From PALSA-660 sp036508075 (GTDB lineage Bacteria > Actinomycetota > Coriobacteriia > Anaerosomatales > PALSA-660), in contig DATCIA010000025.1 in NCBI GenBank assembly GCA_036508075.1, positions 1 to 31,991 on the forward strand: DNA of 31,991 nucleotides. Reading direction: 5' to 3'. The position numbers and the translations under genes are program-made. Within the stretch, counting starts at the first letter, position 1. Each line of letters starts with the position of its first letter. The notes beneath the pieces were generated by a model, which ran no database searches, was not told the DNA's origin, and saw only the letters and a program-made list of their open reading frames with translations. Positions 25,527 to 31,991 of the stretch are shown here, piece after piece.

Positions 25527-26801
25527 GTGTCCCAGCGTGCCGCACTCTCGGGCGTCGCCGGGCTCGCGTCTCCGTATGACCACCGCTCCGTCTCCCCGTA
25601 CGACCCCGTCGCCACCCCGGACCTCAGCCTCCGGACCGCGCCAGGGCGGGAGGCGGAGCGGCTGCGTTCGGACAGGCGCCTGCTGGTGCTCGAGCCGTAC
25701 AACGGAGGCTCCCATCGCGCCGTCCTCGAGTGCCTTCTGCCCGCGCTCGGCTGGGACCACGACCTGCTCGAGTTGCCCGCGCGCAAGTGGAAGTGGCGCA
25801 TGCGCGGTGCGGCGATCACCTTCGCGTCGGAGGCGCAGCGGCTCGACCGCGAGTGGCGTGCGACGTTCCCGGGCGGAGAGCCGGGGCGCGACGGCGCAAG
25901 CACGCGGTGGGACGCGGTCCTCGCATCGACGTTCCTCAACCTCGCCGAGTTCAAGGGGCTGGCCGGCCCGGACATCGCCAACGTGCCGACCGTCGTGTAC
26001 TTCCACGAGAACCAGCTGGTGTATCCGAATCGCCACACGGCGGAGTGGGACCTGCAGTTTCCTCTGACCAACATCACGAGCGCACTGACCGCCGACGAAT
26101 GCTGGTTCAACACGGCGTGGAACCGCGACACGTTCCTCGAGGGCATCGCGCCGTTCATCCGGCAGTTCCCTGATCATCGTCCGAACGGCTTGGCGGAGCG
26201 GATCGCCGCCGTGAGCCGCGTGCTGGCGCCGCCGTTCGACCCCGAGCCGTTCGATGCGGTTCCCGTGTCGCGGGGAGCACGCTGCCGCATCGTCTGGCCG
26301 CACCGCTGGGAGCACGACAAGGCGCCGGAGGCCTTCTTCGCGGCCGTGGCGGCCCTGGCGCAGGAGGGGCTCGACTTCGAGGTGGCAGTCGCCGGGCAGG
26401 AGTTCGCCGAGACGAGCGCTGCGTTCGCGGCAGCTGCGGCGACGCTCGGCGACCGTCTCGCTCACGTCGGCGAGCCCGAGGGACGCGATGCCTATGCGCG
26501 GCTGCTGTCGGGCTCGGATGTCGCCGTCTCGACAGCCGTCAACGAGTTCTTCGGCCTTGCGATGGTGGAGGCGGCCTACGCGGGCTGCTTCCCGCTGGTT
26601 CCGGACCGTCTCGCGTATCCGGAGATCTACCCGTCGGGCATGCGCTACGGCTCCGCGGAGTCACTCGTGGCGCAGCTCAGATCGCTGATCCTGGACAGGC
26701 CTTCGCCGGGGCAGGGGAGGGCGTTGGCGTCGCGCTTCACCATCGACGCACTCGCGCCGGAGTATCGCGAGGGGTTCGTGCGGCTGGCTTCGCTGCGGTA
26801 G
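25527..26801 (+). CDS. DUF3524 glycosyltransferase, tRNA-queuosine mannosyltransferase-like
   Basis: A 424-residue protein with a DUF3524 N-terminal half and a GT4-like C-terminal half. The DUF3524 signature LLVLEPYNGGSHRAVLECL starts at about 52. KWKWRMRGAAITFA (88-100), VVYFHENQLVYPNR (157-169) and TADECWFNTAWNRD follow. The GT-B C-terminal half has IVWPHRWEHDKAPEAFF, and an acidic region VSTAVNEFFGLAMVEAAYAG fits the sugar-nucleotide site. The vertebrate member (GTDC1, QTMAN) mannosylates queuosine in tRNA-Asp; transfer of that function to this protein is inference. About 50 low-complexity N-terminal residues precede the domain, yet AGGAGG (25515-25520) six bases before GTG 25527 supports this start. 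It lies 14 bases after rpoZ. Confidence 0.85.
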   Translation: MSQRAALSGVAGLASPYDHRSVSPYDPVATPDLSLRTAPGREAERLRSDRRLLVLEPYNGGSHRAVLECLLPALGWDHDLLELPARKWKWRMRGAAITFASEAQRLDREWRATFPGGEPGRDGASTRWDAVLASTFLNLAEFKGLAGPDIANVPTVVYFHENQLVYPNRHTAEWDLQFPLTNITSALTADECWFNTAWNRDTFLEGIAPFIRQFPDHRPNGLAERIAAVSRVLAPPFDPEPFDAVPVSRGARCRIVWPHRWEHDKAPEAFFAAVAALAQEGLDFEVAVAGQEFAETSAAFAAAAATLGDRLAHVGEPEGRDAYARLLSGSDVAVSTAVNEFFGLAMVEAAYAGCFPLVPDRLAYPEIYPSGMRYGSAESLVAQLRSLILDRPSPGQGRALASRFTIDALAPEYREGFVRLASLR

Positions 26802-26816
26802 CGGGCGGTGCCCGCT
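26800..26816 (+). terminator. Stem-loop at the end of the glycosyltransferase gene
   Basis: AGCGGGC (26800-26806) and GCCCGCT (26810-26816) form a perfect seven-base-pair stem with a three-base loop, starting within the TAG stop codon. There is no T-tract, so it is at best a weak or factor-assisted terminator, but it marks the likely end of the mihF operon. Confidence 0.45.
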
Positions 26817-26898
26817 CGTCCATGCCGAACGATTCCTGGCGGGTTCGCGCATCACCTCGCACGCGCAACATCTAGACGGTACCTTGCGCTGCCAACTA

Positions 26899-26930
26899 GC
26901 GTGTGATACAAGGAAGCAGGTGATACACGC
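26899..26930 (+). promoter_or_regulatory. Repeat pair upstream of padR, candidate operator
   Basis: GTGATACA occurs twice in direct orientation (26903-26910 and 26920-26927), 17 bases apart start to start. The same segment is bounded by an inverted repeat, GCGTGT (26899-26904) and ACACGC (26925-26930). TTGCGC (26884-26889) with ATACAA (26906-26911), spaced 16 bases, could be the promoter, so the repeats would overlap the -10. PadR proteins often bind such elements at their own promoter. Confidence 0.5.
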
Positions 26931-26962
26931 AACAGAGCGTAACAACGCGAGGAGCAACGACG

Positions 26963-27310
26963 ATGGGGAACGACACCGACAGCCGGTTGTCGCAGTTCCG
27001 GAAGGGTGTGGTGGAACTCGCGATCCTTGCGCTGCTGCACCGCGGCGAGGCGTACGGCGGCGAGATCGTGGACCGGCTCGCGGGACACCCCGGGCTCGCG
27101 ATCAGTGCCGGTACCGTCTATCCGCTGCTCTCGAGGCTCAAGAAGTCCGGGCTGATCGATTCGCTGTGGCGCGAGTCGCCGGTCGGCCCGCCGCGCAAGT
27201 ACTACCGTCTCAGCGCCACCGGCGATCTCGAGTTCGCGGCGATGGCGAAGGCGTGGGAGGGCGTCACCGACGCCATGGACGAACTGCTCGGATCGGAGGC
27301 CTCACGATGA
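26963..27310 (+). CDS. PadR family transcriptional regulator
   Basis: A 115-residue winged-helix regulator with a short C-terminal dimerisation helix (the compact PadR-s2 type). Family blocks are KGVVELAILALLHRGEAYGGEI, SAGTVYPLLSRLKKSGLI and GPPRKYYRLSATG. PadR proteins repress membrane-transport and stress genes and are released by small molecules or antimicrobials. GAGGAG (26949-26954) is eight bases before ATG 26963. An ATGA overlap couples it to the next gene, so it probably controls the whole cassette that follows and itself. Confidence 0.93.
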   Translation: MGNDTDSRLSQFRKGVVELAILALLHRGEAYGGEIVDRLAGHPGLAISAGTVYPLLSRLKKSGLIDSLWRESPVGPPRKYYRLSATGDLEFAAMAKAWEGVTDAMDELLGSEASR

Positions 27311-28281
27311 GCGGCAGCGCGCGCAGTACCACCGGCGGGCTCGATCCCGCGATCGGCGCCCTGGTCGAGGCCTACTTCGCCCGCGTCCACGGCGCGCTGC
27401 TGCTCACCGCCGCGGGTGAGTGCGAGGAGACCGTCGACGACCTGAGAGCGCACGTGTACGAGGAGATCGCCCGCACCCCGGGTGCGGCTGCCGACGTCGA
27501 GCGCGTGCTGGCGGCGTTGGGCACTCCGGAGTCCCTCGCCGCCCAGTGTGCTGACGGAGAGCCGGAGGCGGTGCAGGGCGCGCCCGCCGTTCACGCGGGC
27601 CGCTCGCTGCTGTCCGGAAAGGTGCTCGGGCTGCCGTACGAGTTCCGCCCACCGACCGCCGACCGGGTCGCCTTGCGTTGGTGGGACCCGACCCAGCCCG
27701 ACATCCTCGTGCCGAGGGTGTTCGGCATCGGATGGGACATCAACTTCGGCGCCGTTGCCGTTCGCGTCGGGCTGATCCGTCCCGACGACGAGGACGTCCC
27801 GTTCGCGTCGGTTCCCCGGCCGTGGCTGGCGCTCTCGGGCCTGCTTCCGCTTGCGGTCGCGGCGATCTTCGCGGTGCTGGTCGCGCGGTACCAGGGAGCG
27901 CTCCCGGCGCAGGTCGCAGTGCACTGGGGTATCACCGGCGCCCCTGACAACTTCGCGTCCAAGGAGTCGGCGCTGACACTGCCCGTGGCAATGACGCTGA
28001 TCGGGCTGGGGATCCTCGCCCTCGCGTGGCTCCGCCGGCGTTCGGCGCTCTCGAGAGTCGCCTCAGGTGCGCTGGCGTTGATGTTGAGCACGATCTCGGT
28101 CGGAGCGTACGGCCAGCAGATCGCCTCCGCGAATGGTGGCGGGAACACGGCGGTCCTGCTGTCGGTCATGGTCCTTGGGCTCGTGGTGACGTTTCTGATG
28201 CTCGTGGTATTGGCGCGCGTCGGTCGCTCCGTCGAGATGCGGCGCGACCTTGAAGGAACATCGAAGAAGGGGAGTGTGTGA
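27307..28281 (+). CDS. Four-helix membrane protein with HAAS-like, DUF5808-like and DUF1648-like regions
   Basis: A 324-residue protein. Residues 12-85 are helical and soluble, with ETVDDLRAHVYEEIA and VLAALGTPESLAAQ, resembling the HAAS/DUF1700 module found next to PadR genes. Residues 108-165 include RVFGIGWDINFGAVAVRVGLIRP, resembling DUF5808. Four hydrophobic helices lie at about 173-193, 222-242, 249-268 and 281-303. Between the first two, PAQVAVHWGITGAPDNFASK matches the DUF1648 pattern. Function is unknown; HAAS modules are thought to pass signals between PadR-type regulators and membrane parts. The domain names come from pattern memory and need a profile search. The start overlaps padR by four bases. 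Confidence 0.75.
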   Translation: MSGSARSTTGGLDPAIGALVEAYFARVHGALLLTAAGECEETVDDLRAHVYEEIARTPGAAADVERVLAALGTPESLAAQCADGEPEAVQGAPAVHAGRSLLSGKVLGLPYEFRPPTADRVALRWWDPTQPDILVPRVFGIGWDINFGAVAVRVGLIRPDDEDVPFASVPRPWLALSGLLPLAVAAIFAVLVARYQGALPAQVAVHWGITGAPDNFASKESALTLPVAMTLIGLGILALAWLRRRSALSRVASGALALMLSTISVGAYGQQIASANGGGNTAVLLSVMVLGLVVTFLMLVVLARVGRSVEMRRDLEGTSKKGSV

Positions 28282-28592
28282 TGGAGAAGGTTCTGGCTCT
28301 GCCGACGGCCGCGCTCGTCGCCCTGGGGGTACTGCTCGTCGTTCAGTTGTCGCTGCAGGTGTTCGCGATCGTGGACCTCGTGAAGCGTTCGGCCGATGGC
28401 CTGACCCTGCCGAAGTGGGTGTGGGTGGCGATCATCGTGCTCGGGGAGATCCTCGGCCCGATCATCTACCTGGCGGCCGGGCGCAAGCCGGTCACCGCGG
28501 TGGAGGGCGCCTCGCGCGGCAACGCAGCGGCACGCGGCGCGAACGCCGCCGACGCCCTGTACGGTGAGCCGAAGGACATCGACCCGCGATGA
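28281..28592 (+). CDS. Small PLDc_N-domain membrane protein
   Basis: A 103-residue protein with two membrane helices (about 8-33 and 46-67) joined by VDLVKRSADGLTLPKWVW, the pattern of the PLDc_N domain, which is also found at the N-terminus of cardiolipin synthases. There is no catalytic HKD domain, so it is not itself a phospholipase. The C-terminal 35 residues are Ala/Gly-rich and polar. ATG 28281 overlaps the preceding stop (TGATG) and has AAGGGGAG six bases upstream. Bacillus subtilis YxlE is a comparable small protein encoded just before the ABC pair YxlF/YxlG. Confidence 0.82.
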   Translation: MEKVLALPTAALVALGVLLVVQLSLQVFAIVDLVKRSADGLTLPKWVWVAIIVLGEILGPIIYLAAGRKPVTAVEGASRGNAAARGANAADALYGEPKDIDPR

Positions 28593-29518
28593 GCGCCGCT
28601 GTCGAGATACGTCGCCTGACCAAGGTCTACGCGCACAAGCGTGTGCTGGACCGCGTCGACCTTCGGGTGGAGGAGGGTTCGGTCTTCGGGTTCCTCGGCC
28701 CTAACGGCGCGGGCAAGACGACCACTCTGCGCATCCTCACGGGACTCGCGCGACCGACGAAGGGCACGGTTCGCGTGCTTGGACACGACGTGGCCACCGT
28801 GGACAACGCCGTCCGGGCAGAGATCGGATTCCTGCCCGACGTCCCCGGCTTCTACGAGTGGATGACCGCCGGTGAGTTCCTTCGATTCGCCGGAGGGCTG
28901 TTCGGGATCGAACGTCGTGTGCTCGACCCGCGCATCGAGGTGCTGCTGGACCTGGCCGGGCTCACCGACGTCACCACACGCGTCGGAGGCTACTCGCGGG
29001 GCATGAAGCAGCGGCTCGGCGTCGCGCAGGCGCTGATCAACGCACCCAGGCTGCTCCTGCTCGATGAACCCACCAGCGCGCTCGACCCGATGGGCCGCAA
29101 GGAGGTGCTCGACATGCTCCAGTCGCTGCGCGGCCGGACCACGGTCTTCTTCTCGACGCACATCCTGGGCGACGTCGAGCGCATCTGCGACACGGTCGCG
29201 ATCCTCGACCACGGCCGCGTCGTGGCGCAGGCGCGCATCGAGGAGCTCAAGGCCCGCTACGGCGCCGGCAAGGTCGTCGTCGAGGTGGGCGAGGGCGCCG
29301 ACGGCCTCGCGGAGGCGATAGGTGCCGCTGCGTGGGCGGCCAAGGTCGAGCGTGACCCGACCGGGACGATCGAGATCACCGTGAGCGACGCCGAGGCGGC
29401 GTCCCGCGAGATCCCTGCGATGGTGGCCGCGCGCAACCTGCCTCTGCGTCGCATGGAGGCGGGGGAGATGGGCCTCGAAGAGGTCTTCGTGCAGCTCGTG
29501 GGAGGAGGACAGTCATGA
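28589..29518 (+). CDS. ABC transporter ATP-binding protein (first pair)
   Basis: A 309-residue ATPase of the ABC-2/DRR-NatA type. The Walker A is GPNGAGKTT (about 36-44), the signature YSRGMKQRLGVAQ, the Walker B LLLLDEPTSALDP and the switch region STHILGDVERI. A C-terminal domain of about 90 residues, typical of CcmA/NatA-like exporter ATPases, follows. It overlaps both neighbours by four bases (ATGA) and should work with the permease encoded next. The substrate is unknown; relatives export antibiotics, lantibiotics, sodium or lipids. Confidence 0.96.
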   Translation: MSAAVEIRRLTKVYAHKRVLDRVDLRVEEGSVFGFLGPNGAGKTTTLRILTGLARPTKGTVRVLGHDVATVDNAVRAEIGFLPDVPGFYEWMTAGEFLRFAGGLFGIERRVLDPRIEVLLDLAGLTDVTTRVGGYSRGMKQRLGVAQALINAPRLLLLDEPTSALDPMGRKEVLDMLQSLRGRTTVFFSTHILGDVERICDTVAILDHGRVVAQARIEELKARYGAGKVVVEVGEGADGLAEAIGAAAWAAKVERDPTGTIEITVSDAEAASREIPAMVAARNLPLRRMEAGEMGLEEVFVQLVGGGQS

Positions 29519-30282
29519 ACGGTTTCGCCGCGTTCGCCCGCAAGGAGGCGACGGAGATCGTGCGCACCTGGAGGATCTGGGTGCTCCCGGGCATGTTGCT
29601 CTTCTTCGCGCTGACCGGGCCGGTGATGGCCAGGTTCACCCCCGAGATCGTGGCAGCGGCCGGCGGCGACCAGCTCGCCGGCCTGGTGAAGTCGCTCCCC
29701 ACGCCCACATATCTGGACTCCTACGCACAATGGGCGAAGAACCTCTCGCAGATCGCCCTGTTCGCGATCATCATCATCTACGGCGGGTTGGTCTCCGGGG
29801 AACGCAAGAGCGGCACTGCGATCCTGGCGCTCACCAAGCCGGTCTCCCGGTCGGCGTTCGTGGTGGCGAAGGCGGTCGTGCACTCGCTGTTCCTCGCTCT
29901 CACGGTCATCGCGGGCACGCTCGCCACGTGGGGGGTCACGGCGCTGGTGTTCGGGAAAGCGCCCGGCGAAGCGTTGTGGTCCTCGGCTCTGTCGTGGCTC
30001 GCGTTCGGGGTGCTCTTCCTCGCGATCATGACGCTGTTGTCGTCGCTCATGGGGTCGCAGGCGGGCGCCGCCGGCGTCGGTCTCGGAGCGTTCGCTCTGC
30101 TGTCCATCGCCGCTCTGTGGGAGCCGCTCGCGAAGTATTCGCCCGTTGGTCTCGCCAGCGCGCCGATGACTCTCGCGATGGGCAAGGAATCGGCGATACT
30201 GTGGCCCGTGGTCACATCACTCGCGCTTGCGTGCGTGCTCGTCGCGACAGCGGCGTGGGCGTTCCGAACGAAGGAGCTCTAG
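29515..30282 (+). CDS. ABC-2 type permease (first pair)
   Basis: A 255-residue integral membrane protein with about six hydrophobic segments. The short N-terminal cytoplasmic part (FAAFARKEATEIVRTWRIWV) leads into helix 1. The loop after helix 2 carries YGGLVSGERKSGTAILALTK, the conserved ABC-2 motif where the permease contacts its ATPase. The final residues AFRTKEL are typical of the family. No extracellular domain is present. It partners the preceding ATPase. Confidence 0.92.
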   Translation: MNGFAAFARKEATEIVRTWRIWVLPGMLLFFALTGPVMARFTPEIVAAAGGDQLAGLVKSLPTPTYLDSYAQWAKNLSQIALFAIIIIYGGLVSGERKSGTAILALTKPVSRSAFVVAKAVVHSLFLALTVIAGTLATWGVTALVFGKAPGEALWSSALSWLAFGVLFLAIMTLLSSLMGSQAGAAGVGLGAFALLSIAALWEPLAKYSPVGLASAPMTLAMGKESAILWPVVTSLALACVLVATAAWAFRTKEL

Positions 30283-30285
30283 CAG

Positions 30286-31266
30286 GTGGATGATTCGCTC
30301 GCGGGACTCGACGGACCGGCGATCGAGGTCGCCGGTCTTTCGATGTCGTTCGGCCCCCTGGTCGCGCTCGACTCGGTGGATCTCGTGATCCCGCGCGGTG
30401 CGGTGTTCGGACTACTCGGCCCGAACGGCGCCGGCAAGACCACCACCGTCCGCATCCTCAACGGAGTGCTCGATCCCTCGTCGGTGGGGCGGCTGAACGT
30501 GCTCGGGCATGACGTTCGATCGGAGGCTGAGGCGGTCAGGCCTCAGGTTGGTGTCCAGACGGACACCAACCTCTACGAGAGGTTGAGTGCCCGGGAGAAT
30601 CTGGCGCTCTTCGGGCGGCTCTACGGCATGCGCGAGGCGGCGATCGGCTCGCGCGTCGACCAACTGCTCGACATGTTCGGCCTCACGGACAGGGCCGCCG
30701 AGCTCGTCGAGCGCTACTCGAAGGGCATGAAGCAGAAGCTTCTCATCGCCCGCGCGCTGGTCGCCCGGCCGAGGCTCGTGTACCTCGACGAGCCGACGGC
30801 GGGGCTGGACCCCGAGGCCTCGCACGAACTGATGACCTACATCACGCGAGTCAGCCGTGAGGCGAACACCACGTTCTTCATCACCTCGCACCGTCTCGAG
30901 GAGATGGAGGGCGTGTGCACGGCCGTGGCGATACTGGCCGGTGGTCGAATCCGTGCCGCGGGACCGCCCGAACGCGTCGCGCGCGCGGCAGTCCCGCGCG
31001 TCCGCGTGCGGGTGACGCCTGTGCCGGGGTCGGGGATGAGCGCGGCGGACCTGTCCGCCCTCCCGGGCGTGAAGACGGTCACGGCGCTCCCGGGTGGTTT
31101 CGCGGCCGATCTGATCGATGAGGGTGCCGTCTCACCGTTCCTGCGCGCCGCCGCGGCGCTCCCGTTCGACCTCCTCGGGGTGGCCGAGGAGCCGCCCACT
31201 CTGCAGGAGGCGTACCTCGCGCTCGTGGGCACCCAGCGTGACGTCGGCGAGAGGCAGGGGGTCTAG
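30286..31266 (+). CDS. ABC transporter ATP-binding protein (second pair)
   Basis: A 326-residue ATPase of the same class as the first but clearly divergent. The Walker A is GPNGAGKTT, the signature YSKGMKQKLLIARAL, the Walker B LVYLDEPTAGLDPEAS and the switch ITSHRLEEMEGV. VGVQTDTNLYERLSARENL is typical of DRR/Nod-like ATPases. GTG 30286 follows AAGGAG (30271-30276) by nine bases and begins three bases after the permease stop. A C-terminal domain of about 100 residues follows the core. Confidence 0.95.
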   Translation: MDDSLAGLDGPAIEVAGLSMSFGPLVALDSVDLVIPRGAVFGLLGPNGAGKTTTVRILNGVLDPSSVGRLNVLGHDVRSEAEAVRPQVGVQTDTNLYERLSARENLALFGRLYGMREAAIGSRVDQLLDMFGLTDRAAELVERYSKGMKQKLLIARALVARPRLVYLDEPTAGLDPEASHELMTYITRVSREANTTFFITSHRLEEMEGVCTAVAILAGGRIRAAGPPERVARAAVPRVRVRVTPVPGSGMSAADLSALPGVKTVTALPGGFAADLIDEGAVSPFLRAAAALPFDLLGVAEEPPTLQEAYLALVGTQRDVGERQGV

Positions 31267-31991
31267 ATGCGCTGGAGCCGCGCGTGGGCGATCGCGCTCA
31301 AGGACATCCACGAGACGTTCTCGACGGTGCAGCTCGTCTTCCCGCTTGTCATCGTCCCGATCGTGGTCGTCATCGGCTATCCCACGGTGTTCCTGCTGGC
31401 GCTGCGCTACACGCCGGGCGCCGTGGGAGGGCTCGAGGACTTCATCGGTTCGTTCCCTGCGTCGGCCATCCCGGCGATACCGCACATCACCACGGCCGGG
31501 CGCGCCGCCTACATCGGGGTCGTGTACCTGTTCGCGGGGTTCTTCCTGCTGGTCCCGGTGATGGTGTCCACCGTCATCGCGGCCAACAGCTTCGCGGGAG
31601 AGAAGGAACGTCGCACGCTCGAGGGTCTGCTCTACACGCCGGTCTCCGACGCCGAGCTCGTGGTCGGCAAGATCGCCGCGGCGTTCCTGCCGACGATCGC
31701 GTTCACCTGGGCGTGCTATCTCGTCTACGCGGCCGTCGTCGCCTGGTTCGGGATCCCGGTGGTAGGGCAGCTGTTTTTCCCGACGGCCAACTGGTGGGCG
31801 CTGATGCTGCTGCTCGTGCCGGCCGTTTCGCTGCTGGTGATCTCGATCGTCGTCCTGGTCTCGGCCAAGGCGCGCGGCTTCCAGGAGGCCAACGCGATCG
31901 GCGGCTCCGTGATCCTGCCGGTCATCGGGCTGGCGGCCGCCCAGACGACCGGGATCATGGTGCTGTCGGTGAACGTCGTCGTCGCGACCGC
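31267..31991 (+). CDS. ABC-2 type permease (second pair), truncated by the window edge
   Basis: The frame from ATG 31267, directly after the preceding stop, is open for 241 codons to the window end. It shows an N-terminal hydrophobic helix (about 22-47), an extracytoplasmic loop, then further helices at about 82-106, 137-160, 177-198 and 212-240. The loop FAGEKERRTLEGLLYTPVSD is the ABC-2 permease motif that contacts the ATPase. It is larger than the first permease and of the NatB/YhgE-like style. The C-terminus is not visible. Confidence 0.9.
   Translation, partial: MRWSRAWAIALKDIHETFSTVQLVFPLVIVPIVVVIGYPTVFLLALRYTPGAVGGLEDFIGSFPASAIPAIPHITTAGRAAYIGVVYLFAGFFLLVPVMVSTVIAANSFAGEKERRTLEGLLYTPVSDAELVVGKIAAAFLPTIAFTWACYLVYAAVVAWFGIPVVGQLFFPTANWWALMLLLVPAVSLLVISIVVLVSAKARGFQEANAIGGSVILPVIGLAAAQTTGIMVLSVNVVVAT

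Noticed and set aside
28281..28592. Phospholipase or cardiolipin synthase activity for the PLDc_N protein
   Set aside because: Only the two-helix N-terminal domain is present; there is no HxKxxxxD catalytic motif.

Overview
The window is a dense, GC-rich bacterial chromosome segment whose codon third positions are mostly G or C. Apart from one lipoprotein gene, all genes lie on the + strand. Several traits point to an actinobacterium: an actinobacterial-type integration host factor (mihF) beside gmk and rpoZ, SepF and DivIVA in one cluster, and a response regulator/kinase pair next to a GerMN lipoprotein. Other traits are more typical of Bacillota and of deep-branching Actinobacteriota such as Coriobacteriia: a transcription-terminating T-box before ileS, a PyrR attenuator before a complete pyr operon, and a class 1B PyrK/PyrD dihydroorotate dehydrogenase. 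I infer an anaerobic Coriobacteriia-like actinobacterium; the exact taxon cannot be read from the window. No tRNA, rRNA, CRISPR array, insertion sequence or prophage gene was seen.

Layout. Positions 1-4193 hold phoU followed by a division/envelope cluster: yggS, sepF, proC, yggT, divIVA, DUF167. Positions 4190-4609 hold a promoter and a canonical isoleucine T-box leader with specifier codon AUC and a terminator, controlling ileS (4610-7396). A new promoter then serves a DksA/TraR-type zinc-finger protein, lspA and rluD. Next comes a two-component pair (9562-11696) converging, with a 6-base gap, on a GerMN lipoprotein gene on the - strand, reminiscent of MtrA-MtrB-LpqB.

Positions 12671-24208 are the pyrimidine operon: leader with PyrR-binding element, antiterminator and terminator, then pyrR, pyrB, pyrC, carA, a two-domain universal stress protein, carB, pyrK, pyrD, pyrF, pyrE. 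This encodes every step from bicarbonate and glutamine to UMP. The stress-protein gene between carA and carB is the unexpected member.

Positions 24212-26801 carry a promoter and a highly structured leader followed by mihF, gmk, rpoZ and a DUF3524 glycosyltransferase resembling the tRNA-queuosine mannosyltransferase. Positions 26899-31991 are a PadR-controlled membrane cassette: padR, a HAAS-like/DUF5808/DUF1648-like membrane protein, a small PLDc_N protein and two ABC ATPase/permease pairs, the last permease cut by the window edge. Its order resembles the Bacillus subtilis sigY-yxlCDEFG operon with PadR in place of the sigma factor.

The main leads are the structured mihF leader, stem-loops near the 5' end of nearly every predicted transcript, the stress protein inside the pyr operon, the DUF3524 gene in a mihF-gmk-rpoZ operon, and the PadR/PLDc_N/double-ABC cassette.
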